Positions 33,827-46,031 of a DNA stretch of 64,000 nucleotides are shown in pieces; the stretch's first letter is position 1, and each line of letters starts with the position of its first letter. The translations under genes were made by a program, and so were the position numbers. Source of the stretch: Paralithodes platypus (lineage: Eukaryota; Arthropoda; Malacostraca; Decapoda; Lithodidae); the NCBI GenBank assembly GCA_032716605.1, contig CM064560.1:16014966-16078965 (forward strand). Reading direction: 5' to 3'. Below the pieces are notes generated by a model. The model had not been told where the DNA came from and made no database searches. It worked only from the letters and a program-made list of their open reading frames with translations.

Positions 33827-34758
33827 ATCACACAGGGTGATGTGATGCGACTAGTGCAGTAGCATGTTGGTGCAGTGCTGCTTGCTTGCATGCAATTCTC
33901 GCTTTCAGCTGCTGCCGCTGGCTAACCCTTGTGGTGAAAAGGGGAGCCGAGTGCGTAAGTCTCCCTCTGCCAGTACATAGCCTCTCCATCACCAAGACTC
34001 CTATTGTGCCTCCCCGGGGCCACACACGTTAACTGGGTGTCTTGCGACCCCAAGCTAAATCAATAGGGGATCTCGGGGCATGCGGTGGCCCCCAGAGGTA
34101 TGATGTGCATCCTTGTCATCTACCAACAACCGCACACACCCACTGCCTTGTGGTTTAGTCTAGTAAGAAAAAGGCTAGGGGAACACACCCTGAGAGAAAA
34201 GCAGACGTTGGGGTCACGTCCTGGCGGTTTCCGACAAACTGGAATCCCGACAGTCCCCTGCAGTATTGAGCAGGAGCTGGTCGTCTTGGGTCACCCCCTT
34301 GCCATCAACAACCCCTGTTCAGTACTAAGATAGTGAAGTTGGAACTGCGCACCTCCCTCGGCACTCTAAACTCTTCTATGCGCAGGTTTTCTCTTCCTGC
34401 TTTTGTCAATTTTTCCCTTTTCCTGAACCAAAGACCAGCGGCGATGGGGAGTCTAGTGACGGGAACAGGAACAGGATGGTTCTGGGAGTTTCTAGCTCGA
34501 CCCCTGCACGTTGGTGACACAGGGCTATTTATGGTCGCCGATGGCTGGGACTGGAGTGGCAGTCGTCTTCGGCAGACCCCTGTGTGTCTGAGCAGTCCTT
34601 TTCAGGATCCGTGCTGCTCACCCTGAATAGGAAAGGGCCTAGAAAGGGTGGCCTAAAAATCACCCGCTCCACACAAGCTGAGCAGGACACCGCACCTACT
34701 GAGCCATTCCATATGCGGTCGCAACAATAGAAAGAAACAAATTCCACTTAAACTCGGA

Positions 34759-36034
34759 ATGTGGAATGTGAGAACCCTACTGGACAGAAACACCCAACCT
34801 GACAGACTGCAGCGTAGAACAGCCCTAGTTGCAGTAGAGCTTCAACGGTATAAGATTGATATTGCTGCTCTCAGTGAAACCCGTTTCCTGGGAGAAGGAT
34901 CGCTGTGTGAAACGGGATGTGGATGCACCTTTTACTGGAGAGGCTACCCTCAAGGAGGCCGACACATGCATGGTGTGGGTTTTGCCATCAACAATGACAT
35001 CTTAAGAAAAATCTCAGAAGTGCCAATTGGAATCAGTGAAAGACTGATGACACTCAGAATACCCCTTGTTAAGAACAGATATGCCACCATCATCAGTGCA
35101 TATGCCCCTACCCTAGCTGCTACAGAGGACGACAAAGATCAATTCTATCAGGCACTAGACGAGGCCCTCAGCAGAATCCATAGGCATGATGCAATACTAC
35201 TTTTAGGTGACTTCAATGCAAGAGTTGGAAGAAAATATGAGATATGGGAAGGTATAATTGGTAAACATGGAATAGGACACATGAACTCCAATGGCCTTCG
35301 GCTCCTCACATTGTGTGCTCAACATAACCTTACTATTACCAACACCCTTTTCCAACAGAAAGACAAGTATAAAACATCTTGGATGCACCCACGCTCAAAA
35401 CATTGGCACCTATTAGACTATATAATTGTAAGAAGAAGTGATGTAAGTGGTGTCCTTCACACACGAGCAATGAGAGGAGCGGAGTGCTGGACAGATCACA
35501 GATTAGTAAGATCTATCCTTAAACTGACAATACGACCACCTGTACGACGTCTAAATACAAATAAGAAAAGAATAAACGTTGCTAAACTTAAAAACCATGA
35601 ATTTTGTAACAGCTTCCGCAGTTTTATCTGAGAAGCTAAGTGATGAAGATCCCATTAGCAACTTGACAATTCCACTAGATGAAATCTGGGCTTCACGTAG
35701 TGAATTAATTTATGAAGCAGCAAAGGATTCAATTGGTATAAAATAAAAAAATCATCAAGACTGGTTTGATGAAAATTTGGGCAACATCTCCATTCTTTTA
35801 GACAGGATGCACAGAGCTCATAGAGCAACTCTTACCAACCCAACCTCTGAAACCTTAAAAATGAACTGGCAAGAATTACGATCCGATGTACGAAGAACCT
35901 TACGAAAAATGCAAAATGATTGGTGGACAAATAAGGGACAAGAAATACAAGGGTATGCCGATGCACATGACATGCACAACTTTTATAATGCTGCAAAACA
36001 AGTGTATGGACCTACAAGCTGTCCACTTACACCA
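34759..36034 (+). pseudogene. APE-type endonuclease and linker
   Basis: The frame 34759-35631 reads GMWNVRTLLD at its start, IAALSETRFLG (metal-binding E), GHMNSNGLRLL, LLLGDFNARVG and AECWTDHRLV (catalytic D-H). These are the order and motifs of the exonuclease III-like nuclease that nicks target DNA. It stops at 35629 because a base has been lost in a T-run. The next frame continues as SEKLSDEDPISNL with one TAA near 35743, then runs open to 36034, where the TTAA insertion begins. The upstream codons (RKKQIPLKLG) are in frame, so the start may lie before 34759. Confidence 0.8.
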
Positions 36035-36521
36035 TTAACACCTTACGAGCGACCTAGGCGGTAATTTATATGTACCGCCCAGCGGGGTGTTTTTACCCTA
36101 AATAGGGTTGTTTACGTGATCATTTTCATGCCTAAATAAGACCCAGAGCGTAAAACAAGTATTTATCCCTGAAAGGGCATAAACAGAGCTTTCCAATGAC
36201 ACCCCAACCATCCTTGTACGACCGCTGGTTCTCTTGCAACTATCGCGCAACACGAGTGCAAAAACCATGTAATTAGGTAGTTTCCCTACATAATTCCCTG
36301 TGTAGCGAGTGCGTGAGGGTGGGGGAGGGTGGGATTCATGTCAGTAGGTCCGCCGCGGTGGTCTGGAGCAGTCATACGCTTGCTACTCTCCTCCCACCAC
36401 ATATCTCTCTCTCTCAGCAACATTACGTGGTGAAAATGGCACACGACATAAGTTGTGAACCGCCACTTAGTCCATATTTATTTCACACAACATAAGTTAC
36501 GCGCCGCCAAAGAAGGGTTAA
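36035..36521. mobile_element. TTAA-flanked MITE-like insertion in the RT gene
   Basis: TTAA occurs at 36035-36038 and 36518-36521, and the 479 bases between them do not code for RT. Removing the insert with one TTAA rejoins PLTPL to RSADETT in the same frame, which identifies TTAA as the target duplication. The ends (CACCTTACGAGCGACC and CCGCCAAAGAAGGG) are only weakly inverted. TTAA targeting suggests a piggyBac-type mobiliser. The interior contains two related segments, ACATAAGTTGTGAACCGCC and ACATAAGTTACGCGCCGCC, near the right end. Confidence 0.85.
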
Positions 36522-38413
36522 GGAGTGCAGACGAAACTACTCTTATAAAAGATCAAAAGGCAATTGTTGAGAGATGGGGGGAGCACTTCAAGGACTTGCT
36601 GAACCAAGACAATCATGTAGATCCAACTTGCCAACAAGAGTTTGAAGAGCAACCCATTATTCAAGATCTTGATATACCACCAACCTTTAATGAAGTGACT
36701 AGAACAGTTAAGACCCTGAAACATAACAAATCTCCTGGTCCAGATGGTATACCAGCAGAGCTAATTAAATATGGAGGTTACCTACTGCTTCCAGATATTC
36801 ACTCATTCATTTTGGAGGTTTGGGACAAGGAGTACATACCTCAGACATGGAAAGATGCAAATATTATCACAATTTACAAAAACAAGGGTGATAAATCTAA
36901 TTGTGGCAACAGCAGAGGCATTTCTCTTTTAGCTGTGGCAGGGAAGGTGCTGTCAAAAATCATGCTTCAAAGACTGTTGACCAAAATTACTGAGGAAATA
37001 CTGCCAGAGTCACAATGCGGTTTCCGTAAAGATCGAGGAACTATTGACATGATTTTTACTATACGTCAATTGCAAGAAAAATGCAGGGAACAAAATAAAG
37101 AAATGTTTATAGCCTTCATTGATCTGTCAAAAGCCTTTGATACCGTAAATCGAGAAACATTGTGGAATATTCTCCGTATCTTTGGCTGTCCACCAAAATG
37201 TGTGGTTCTTGCAAGGCAGTTTCATGATGGCATGACAGCGAGAGTCACTGCAGGAGGCCATGCATCAGAACCATTTGCTGTTAATGCCGGAGTCAGACAA
37301 GGGTGTGTACTGGCACCAGTCCTTTTCAACATTTTTTTAATATGCGTTATAATACTTCTTCATAGGACTATAGCAAACAGAAGTGGAATCAACATAGACT
37401 ATAGACTAGATGGCAACCTCTTCAACATTCGTAGATTTCAAGCAAGAACAAAAGTCTCTATGGAAAATATCCTGGAACTTCAGTATGCAGATGATTGTGC
37501 TCTTGTAGCTCACTCGCCAGAGGAACTAGAAGTCGCGCTTGAAGCTGCAGCAAGTGCTTCCTCCAGAATGGGCCTGTCAGTTAACATCCAGAAAACACAA
37601 ATAATTTCTCAGTGGTCGGCTCAGATACCACCTGTGCAGCCAGTGTTCAGATTAGCGGGAGAGGAGCTAGCACAAGTTCATTCCTTCAAGTATCTGGGAA
37701 GCTTCCTGTCTGAAACGACCAGTATTGACGATGAGGTACAACACCGATCTTTTGGCCGCCTACAAGAGAGAGTTTTCCAAAATAATCACCTGACTCTTTG
37801 TACCAAAGTGGCTGTATATAATGGTGTGTGTTTAACCACTTTGCTCTATGGTTGTGAGACATGGACGACATATAGACGCCATATACGACCCCTGGAGGCT
37901 TTCCACATCAGATGCCTCCGAAAGATTATGTGTATAACCTGGCAGGACCGTGTTCCTCATATTACAATACTTGAAAGAGCCAACAACACCAGTATTGAGA
38001 CCCTTATCATCAAACAACAACTCAGATGGGTTGGGCATGTCATCCGTATGCCAGAGGAGAGACTACCTCATAAAATACTATATGGACAACTGCATGAAGG
38101 CCACAGAGCAGCTGGAGGACCAAAATTAAGATACAAAGACAGTATAAAGAAAATACTAAGAAGGTGCAATATACAACCAACTGCACTTGAAAACTTAGCA
38201 TCAGATAAACCACTATGGCGCTCACACTGCCAGCAAGGAGCGAAGGAACTGGAACGTCAGAGGAAACACCACCAGCAGGAGAAGAGGGCCCGGAGGCATG
38301 CACACCGGGAACAACCAGCACCCCCTAACCCAGACTACCAGTGCCCAGACTGTGGCAGAATATGTGCATCACGGATAGGACTCTACAGTCATCATAGAAC
38401 TCACAACAGATGA
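36522..38413 (+). CDS. Reverse transcriptase with C-terminal C2H2 finger
   Basis: The frame is open from the insertion to the stop (its first codons, 36455-36521, come from the insert). Motifs: LKHNKSPGPDGIPAELIKYG, SNCGNSRGISLLAVAGKVLS, CGFRKDRGTIDMI, AFIDLSKAFDTVN (motif A), NAGVRQGCVLAPVLFN (motif B), ELQYADDCALVAH (catalytic) and FKYLGSFL. The thumb has LLYGCETWTTYRRHIRPLEA and LRWVGHVIRMPEERL. The last residues hold CPDCGRICASRIGLYSHHRTH, a C-x2-C-x12-H-x3-H zinc finger. The RT domain itself looks intact. Clade assignment (RTE/CR1 vicinity) needs a tree. Confidence 0.85.
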
Positions 38414-38474
38414 ATGCAGGAAGGGAACGTCATCATCGGACTACGATGGACTACCATAAGCAAGTAAGCAGTGT

Positions 38475-39668
38475 GTGTGGTTGTGGGGGTGGGGGGGGGG
38501 GCTTATATGGGTCGTGTGTTGAGTGGAAAATACTACACTATCCAACCCTTATAAACAAACAATACTACATAAGCGGAATTATAAAATACTACATTGGTTA
38601 CGGAGGAAGAGGCTAGGTAGGAGGAAATGCCAAAGCAAAATGATACACCAGGTAATTATGTAAATAATGCTTCTACAGTAATATGCAACTGAAGCATAAA
38701 CATGACATGGTTAATAACAACAGAGGGCTAAACAGATTCAGAAACGGACTAAACAATTGCAAAACAATTCATACAAGACTATAGGTAGAGTATATTGGCG
38801 AGAGTTGGTTCCCTATATGATGTTGCCCCGTGGCCGACATGTCCACAACAACCAACAACATGTAGACCAAGAACTGCAGGCACCCACAATGAGAGGTTAG
38901 CTCACCTCACTGCAATATCCTACAATTTGAATTGATACTGTTACATGCAAATACATTATTCAGGAGGACTGGTGGGATAGGTATGGCCCAGTTGTCAATA
39001 CAGATGGTATGAGTTATGTCGTGGAAGATACTATAGTCATGTATCATACAAATCCTGCCGTCTCTATTTCTAACGCCATTTCGGTGCCAAAATATCAAAC
39101 AACGAGGTATTATTATATTTTTGAACATGTGGAGTGTATGGTATATTGGCTAATGTATACAACTTAACGGATATGGTCCTCATCTTTTCTGATTTGTTTT
39201 ATAGATTTGTCTTATACCGTCACAAATGCATTATATGGGAACTATATAAAGCACTGTAAACAATGTTGTTTACCTATAGCCTACATCTCCCTATCGATGG
39301 GAACATCAACAAATGTTTTAGGTAACCCCTAATTAGGCTCCCTACTGGCAAAGTTGATGCTGATTTCAACAAGTCAACCTCAACCCATTGTGTATTCCAC
39401 TACACATGACATATATAGTAATGCAGTATGGTATAGGACAAACCTATAAAACAGATACAAATTGATGGGGTCCATATCCGACAAGTCTATAATATCCAAA
39501 GACATATGTAAATCTGCAAAAGGTCTATTGTTCCACACGAGGCAGACCCATTCTTCTCTACACCCAATTAGTTGTATTCCTACACCTACACTATCTCCCA
39601 CCACAACCTATGTACCCTACATTTCATCTATATTATAGCTACCGAAGAACACCTTCCGCTATAGGCTA
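38475..39668. other. Intergenic, no gene seen
   Basis: Begins with GT/G-rich simple sequence (38475-38500). The rest is AT-rich unique DNA. Confidence 0.6.
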
Positions 39669-40205
39669 TACTAGCAGGGGTACCCGGCGTTGCCAGGGTA
39701 ATTACCATAATCACCATCACTACTACCACCACTACTACTACCATAATCACCATCATCAATCACTACTACCACAATCATCACAATACTACTACTACCATAA
39801 TCACCGGCCTAGACCTCCCTGTGCCTCATTAAACGGCGACCTCGATTGCGGCCGCTAAATGACCTCCGATTTTGGATCTGACCTCATCCGTACCCACATT
39901 TTGGGAGGCTGCGAACAACTTTCGTTCCATACACCTTTTTGATTGGAGGCCTCCTTCTGCCCCAAACGGCCATTTTTTCGCATTTTTTTCGCTCCCGTAT
40001 ACTACATAAGTTCTGCCGAAAAATTTATTAAATAAAAGTGTCTCTGATTTCCACTAAACTCGCCTATAGCCATCTCCGAAGCCTGGACTTTCCAACGGTG
40101 CCCCACACTCCCACCTGGCACCAAAACTGTGGGAGGAGTTTAGTACCAAAGGTCGGGTAGTCGGGTAACTGACAGACAAACATTAACCTTTATTTATTAA
40201 GATAT
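39669..40205 (+). repeat. Dispersed-type repeat (CCCGGCGTTGCC ... GACAGACAAAC) with internal microsatellite
   Basis: Starts TACTAGCAGGGGTACCCGGC and ends ACTGACAGACAAACATTAAC and TTTATTTATTAAGATA. The arrangement is reminiscent of a repeat found in many arthropods. An (ACC)/(TAC)/(ATC) tract of about 100 bp at 39703-39803 interrupts it. Only one copy is in the window, so repetitiveness is inferred from resemblance. Confidence 0.4.
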
Positions 40206-40599
40206 TCTACACATTATCTATCATTATAGCCACCTGCAAAAGTATATATTCAGTACCAGTATTGCCGAATGTTTAGTATGGGTATTTAGATATTTGAATG
40301 TAAAGAGAGGAAAGTATTCTCAGTGGTATTCAGATGGCGGAGGTTAGCTGATCTCTGTTACTATAGGATCTCTAATGCACCGTAGTTAACCACACAAGCA
40401 AAACATATACATTTACATGTAACTCTCTTCGTGAGTGTATACCCATTTTAGAAACTTTTTATTTACCTTTGAGTGAAAACAGTCATTGAGTTTATGATAT
40501 CTGGGGCACAATTATCAGTGAACGAAGTGAATGTAGAGACGTGTTACTAAACTTAGGGTAAGGTTTTCATTAATTTGCCAATTTATTTAATTATCTAAT
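40206..40599. other. Intergenic, no gene seen
   Basis: AT-rich unique DNA with no supported feature. Confidence 0.6.
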
Positions 40600-40840
40600 A
40601 TTTTGTTTACTTTCCTCCCTAGACCTCCGTCAAGCTTGAATAGACTCCCATTCGAGATACATTTTAAATGCCCTGGCCAAAGGCCAATTCCTCCTTAATT
40701 GTAGGCTCGCTTATCGTATGCCAAGAAAAGATTGACACCTGAACTGCATGAAAGGTCTTAAAATTACCAAACTAATGGGACGAATGTCTTAAAATCTCAA
40801 GACTAATGGTGCTAAGCATGAGGGAGATGGGAATCCAGTC
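40600..40840 (-). repeat. Family A dispersed repeat, reversed
   Basis: On the plus strand: TTTCCTCCCTAGACCTCCGT, CAAGCTTGAATAGA, CCCTGGCCAAAGGCCAATTC, CTCCTTAATTGTAGGCTCGC, AAGATTGACACCTGAA, GAAAGGTCTTAAAATTACCA and AAACTAATGGGACGAATGTC. This is family A read backwards, with the GGCGAGCGATAGCGAG block partly lost. Confidence 0.7.
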
Positions 40841-41833
40841 CTCCCCACCCCGATTTTACCAAATTTTGCAAAATCCTGTAACTCTTCAAGTGTTCAACAA
40901 TTCATCCCATCGATATCATATTCTTTAATCATAAATCTGCCGTATACTAGACAATTATTTAAGCTTAGGGAGAACTTTTCGTAGTGCAATGGTCAAATTA
41001 CACGCATGAACAAGTATATGGACGTGTTGAAATGTATAAAGCACAATCATTGTTAACAAAAGTATTTCACTACGACTTACATGTGAACCATCATAGAGAC
41101 AAATCAACGAAGCACATGACTGACGATCAGACTCCGTATATCCTCCCTCGACCACTGAGTAAAGCAGACTGATTTACTGAATTTATCGGCCACATTTTCT
41201 GTTCGGTTCTCAGTCAGTCAGTCAGTCAGTCTAGTCAACCAGCCACACTGGTACACTCCCAAACCAGAATCTCTAGTCCTGGTAGGTCCGGCCCGGAGAT
41301 TTGTAGCGGGTCCTTTCTGGACGGCAGCCCACTCTAACTATCATGAGGCCATACACGCACGAACACATGTTTCGAACCAATAGAGGCTTGACTCTAGGTC
41401 GTCAAGTAAAATTATGTTGCTGTTATACTGTTATGCAATCATATTTTGCATGTATAAATGGCAATATGTATTTATTTAATGTATTTCATTCCCTTCCACA
41501 TCTACATTAAACTTGGACACAAAGAATGTCCCCATAGACTTGAAGAAAATAAGAATCAAACGAAGCATAACAGTGGAACAGATGATACCTGTGTACCCAG
41601 AGTAGGTTTATGACACTGGGTTAAAAGTGACTTTGTTGTAACCAAAAATTCCTCGGCAGTGGTTGTGTATAGAATTTAGACATTTTCCGATTGAATGAAA
41701 GGGTCACCTACCGCACTTATAATGGTAAACCACCGAGGATTGCAGAGTCAGGTATTCGGCCATCTAACCTGAATAAGCGAGACACAGTGAATGCAGGCTT
41801 AAATATATACTGTATCTTAGTTTCAAAGCCAAA
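40841..41833. other. Intergenic with a short (CAGT)n run
   Basis: (CAGT)n at 41211-41233. Otherwise no supported feature. Confidence 0.6.
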
Positions 41834-44281
41834 GGCGGATGTTGTGCATATGTGCACAACAAACTCACTTGCTCTCGTGTTCCCGATTTCGACTCCTCTG
41901 AATTCTCAACTTTATGGCTCAAACTTTCCTGTCATTCTCTTACTAAATATTTCTGTGCTGTCTATCTTTCCCCTAACTCTACCAACTTTCCCAAATTCTT
42001 TGACTATCTAAACTCTACAGTGGAACACATTCTATCCATTTCTCCTTTCTCAGAAATCTCCATCTTAGGAGATTTCAACGTTCACCACCGCCATTGGCTC
42101 TCCTCTCACACTACTGATCCACCTGGTGAACAAGCCTATGTCTTTTCTATCCTAAATGACCTAGAGCAGTTAGTTCAGCAACCCACCCGTATCCCGGATC
42201 GCATCGGAGATCGGCCCAACATTCTTGACCTGTTTCTAACTTCTAACCCTTCTTCTTATACTGTCGATCTTTTCTCTCCTTTGGGCTCCTCCGACCATAA
42301 ACTTATCTCTGTCACCTGTCCTATCTCTCCAGTACAGCCACCCGATCCTCCTAGCCGGCGGCGCTTGTGGCACTTTGGCGCTGCCGACTGGGAGGCTCTT
42401 CGGCAGTACTTCTTTGATTTCCCATGGAATGATTTCTGCTTCCATGGCCGAGGACCCTCGGAGAGTGCTGAACGCATTACCGAGGTAATCCTATCGGGCA
42501 TGGAAGCATACATTCCATTCTCTTTCTCTCAGACTAATGCTAAAAAATCTTGGTTTACTCACGCCTGTTCTACTGCTGTCCACAATAAGGAGGAAGCATT
42601 CAAACAGTACCGACGCCTTAAAACTCAAGACTCTCATTCTTCATATGTTTCTGCCCGGAATCAAGCCAAATCTGTTCTTCGACTTGCCAAACACTCTTTC
42701 ATCAATAATAAATGCACTGAACTATCCAACTCTAGCTCTTCCCAAGCTTTCTGGCATCTAGCCAAAAACCTCTCCAACAATTTCTCTTCCTCGTCTTTCC
42801 CTCCCCTTTCCCACTCTGATGGCACAACCATCACTTCTTCCTCTGACAAAGCTAAACTTTTCGCTCAAACTTTTGCTAGAAACTCCACCTTGGATGATTC
42901 CGGTGCTATTCCTCCCTCTCCGCCCTCCTCTCTCTTACTTATGCCTAATATCCTAATCTCTTCTAAAGATGTACTTTCTACCCTCTCTGGGCTTAACACT
43001 AATAAGGCGTACGGTCCGGACGGTGTTCCTCCTGTTGTTCTCAAAAACTGTGCTTCCGTGCTGACTCCCTGCCTAGGCAAACTCTTTCGTCTCTGTCTAT
43101 CCTCTAATGTCTTCCCTTCATGCTGGAAGTTTGCTCACATTCAACCTGTCCCAAAGAAGGGTGACCGCTCTCAACCCTCCAACTATCGTCCAATTGCTCT
43201 TATCTCTTGTCTTTCTAAAGTTTTTGAAACTATTCTTGCTTCCAAATTTCTTAAGCATTTCTCTTCTCATAATCTGCTCTCAGATCGCCAGTATGGCTTC
43301 CTTAAGGGTCGCTCTACTGGTGATCTTCTTTCATATCTTACTAACTCTTGGTCATCCTCCTTTCGGGACTTCGGTGAGACTTTTTCTATTGCACTAGACA
43401 TATCGAAAGCCTTCGATAGAGTCTGGCATAAATCTTTAATTTCTAAACTACCCTCCTTCAGTTTCTATCCCTCCATCTGTGCCTTTGTCTCTAATTTCCT
43501 TTCCGGCCGTTCCATAGCCGCGGTTGTGGACGGCCATTGTTCACTTCCTCACCCTATAAACTCCGGTGTTCCTCAGGGCTCTGTCCTATCTCCTATTCTC
43601 TTTCTAATTTTTATAAATGATCTCCTTAACTGTACCTTAATTCTCATCCATTCATACGCAGACGACTCAACCTTGCACTACTCCATTAGTTTTTCAGAAC
43701 GCCCCAGCCAGCAATCCCTCAACGACAAACGTAATGAAGCCATAGAACTCTTAAATTCTGATCTAAATACTATTTCCAATTGGGGCAGAGAAAACCTTGT
43801 TAACTTTAATGCTTCCAAAACTCAATTTCTCCATCTATCTACCCGTCAGGATCTCCCAGCGGACTATCCCTTATTCTTCAACAATACAAAAATCAACCCT
43901 TCATCTTCTCTCAATATTCTTGGTGTCTCTTTTTCTTCTGCTCTCGTTTGGAAGGACCATATTACCAGTCTTGCTAAGGCAGCCTCCCAGAAGCTGGGTG
44001 TGCTCAACCGCCTTAGGGAGTTCTTTTCCCCTGCACAGCTTCTTTCTCTGTACAAGGGCATAGTGCGCCCTTGTATTGAGTATTGTTCACATGTGTGGGG
44101 AGGTTCCTCTCACACTGCTCTCCTAGACAAAGTTGAAAGGAAGGCCTTTCGTATCATTAACTCCCGTCCACTCACCAACTCTCTGCAATCTCTCTCTCTC
44201 TCCGCCGCAATGTTGCATCTCTCTCGCTATTCTATCGCTACTATTATAATCAGTGTTCCTCAGAGCTATCCCAGTGCATAA
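41834..44281 (+). pseudogene. APE-RT polyprotein, Jockey-like, lightly damaged
   Basis: About 815 codons are open. APE C-terminal half: [34 protein letters not shown] and [79 protein letters not shown] (motif A), [20 protein letters not shown] (motif B) and [11 protein letters not shown] (catalytic, near residue 602 counted from 41852). Near 44190-44205 a (TC)7 run replaces the (TC)6 of copy B. The 2-base gain shifts the frame, so the last 80 or so codons are misread and the frame ends at 44281. Low frame damage suggests a young copy. Confidence 0.88.
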
Positions 44282-44605
44282 CCACCTCCTTTACGTAGGG
44301 CACGTGGTACCCGTCTTGCAACTCAATCCCACCCCTACTCTGTGCAACTCTCCAACCCAAGAGTGAAACGTTACTCTCAAACTTTCTTCTACTCAACAGC
44401 TGAGCTCTGGAACTCTCTCCCAGAATCAGTCTTTCCCTCTTCCTATGACTTAAATTGCTTCAAACTCCGTGTGTCCAGGCATTTTGGCTCGAGCGTCCCT
44501 TGATTTTGGCCCTGTCACTCTTTCAACTATGGGGGAGGCACTCGCTATAGGCAGTTATGCCGTTTGCCTCCCTCAATCACATAGAAAAAAAAAAAAAAAA
44601 AAAAA
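41834..44605 (+). mobile_element. Jockey-like retrotransposon copy A
   Basis: Begins inside the APE domain at 41834 (codons for [11 protein letters not shown]), so it is 5'-truncated. It continues through RT to a 3' UTR (GGGGGAGGCACTCGCTATAG, GCAGTTATGCCGTTTGCCTC) and a 20-base poly(A) at 44586-44605. Copy B (46803-48375) is nearly identical over the shared 1.5 kb, which implies recent activity of the family. Confidence 0.9.
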
Positions 44606-44639
44606 TCTATCTACAGTATCTATATACTGAGGCCCAATC

Positions 44640-45440
44640 CACACTTTTTTCTTTCTTTTTTTTTTTTTGGGGGGGGGGACTCAGACAGAGCCAGAATAGG
44701 GACAACACAACATAAAACAATGAACACACACAAACAAAATACAAATTCACACACATCTAGGTCATCCAAGTCCAACTTGCGCCCGACCCCTCCCCCAAAT
44801 GACCACGTGTTCACTCATCTATTCACAAGCATTCTCCATTCATTCCTGTTTATTACTACTTCCCTTGCCTGATCTATAGTCATTCCCCCATCATCCAAAG
44901 CTTGTCTTACACAGTCTCTCCATCTCAATGGGGGTCTTCCTGCCCTTCTATTTTCCCCTTGTATCTGACTCACATATTCTCTTTGTAAGCCTTTCATCTT
45001 CCATTCGTTCAACATGACCATACCAGCACAGCATCCTTCTGTCCACTCTGGCTGACAAATGTTCCTGCTGCCCCACTCTCCTATGTATCTCTTCATTCCT
45101 CAATCTGTTTCTACGAGTAACTCCACACATACTCCTCAAACAGCTCATATCCATCACTTCCAGCTTTCTTCTCTCCTTTTCCTTCAGAACCCATGTCTCA
45201 GTCCCAAACATCACTGTTGGCACAACAATTCCCTGATACATTGCACGTTTTACTTTCATTCCGAGATTTCTCATCTTCCACATACTTCCCATTGCTCAGA
45301 AAGCCTTCCTTCTTTCACACACTCTCTGTTTTACCTCCATTTCCATACCTACACTTCTGCTTATCGTTCCTCCTAGATATTTAAAACACTCTACTTGTTC
45401 CAATATTTCCCCATCCAGCCCCAACATCTAGATTCACCCT
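44640..45440 (-). mobile_element. RTE-like retrotransposon 3' fragment
   Basis: The minus strand carries the RT C-terminus (45440-44815) and about 170 bases of 3' UTR ending in a T/G-rich stretch at 44648-44678. Truncated at the 5' side within RT. Confidence 0.75.
44815..45440 (-). pseudogene. RTE-like RT C-terminus
   Basis: Upstream codons read EQVECFKYLGGTISRSVGME and then a TGA. The frame 45292-44948 gives AMYQGIVVPTVMFGTETWVL, RSMCGVTRRNRLRNEEI and MLCWYGHVERMEDERLTKRI. A shift near 44990 leads to RRAGRPPLRWRDCVRQALDD in the frame ending at 44815. These are the terminal landmarks of RTE-type RTs (YLG, ETW, GHVERM, GRP---W). The catalytic domain is missing. Confidence 0.8.
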
Positions 45441-46031
45441 ACGATCACCCCTATTATACACCATTACTTAACTTTTTATTGACGTTCACCTTCAGGCTTA
45501 AATATAATTATCAGAAACACTTAAGGGGTAATGATCTAGGATACATTTGTTTAGTTTATGAGGAATTACATATGATTTGCTACAATGAAAGCAAATATAA
45601 AATAAATTATATTTGTTCGAACTGTTTGAACGGGAGGGGAAGATAAGCATAATATAGACAGTTGTCTTCCAATATTTATGTCTGTAAAGTGAACAGGGAA
45701 ACGTAAAGTCTCAGAATATTTCTCAGGTATTCTAATTCGGTATGCAAGGTAAACTCTGAAGAACATAGTGTGTATGTCCGGGTTACTAGAGGAAATGTAT
45801 ATACATTTTGAATTGAATGGAAATATTGGAATTGCATTTGGTCATTAAGCCAGTGAAAGTTGGTTTCCTGTATATGGAAGTGAACACTTATAGACTATGT
45901 TTTGTGATGTTGTTATCAGGTAATGTCAGTTTCTATTTCACTTGTGACTTGTATATGCTGGTGCTTTGAGTTGAGGTAATCTAAGAATTGTGGAACATGC
46001 TCTTGAAATTTCAAAATGACAAAGATGAAAT
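45441..46031. other. Intergenic, no gene seen
   Basis: AT-rich unique DNA immediately before the 71-bp array. Confidence 0.6.

Larger units (their letters stand above)
33830..38470 (+). mobile_element. RTE/CR1-like non-LTR retrotransposon with C2H2 tail, interrupted
   Basis: A GC-richer leader (33830-34758) without a convincing ORF1 is followed by an APE domain (34759-35631), a linker, a 483-bp insertion (36039-36521), the RT domain and a C2H2 zinc finger ending at 38413. A short 3' UTR has CGTCATCATCGGACTACGAT and ends near ACCATAAGCAAG. The left boundary near 33830 is inferred from the (TG)n edge. Confidence 0.75.

Noticed and set aside
35137..35631. APE frame considered as a host nuclease gene (such frames are often labelled craniofacial development protein 2-like)
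   Set aside because: It is followed by RT in the same element and shares the decay and nesting of a retrotransposon, so it is not a host gene.
41340..41400. tRNA-like TTTCGAACCAATAG (inverse of a B-box-like GGTTCGAAA)
   Set aside because: No A-box at the right spacing and no cloverleaf could be drawn.
42236..42513. Overlapping minus-strand frames inside Jockey-like copy A
   Set aside because: Antisense shadows of the APE-RT coding region.
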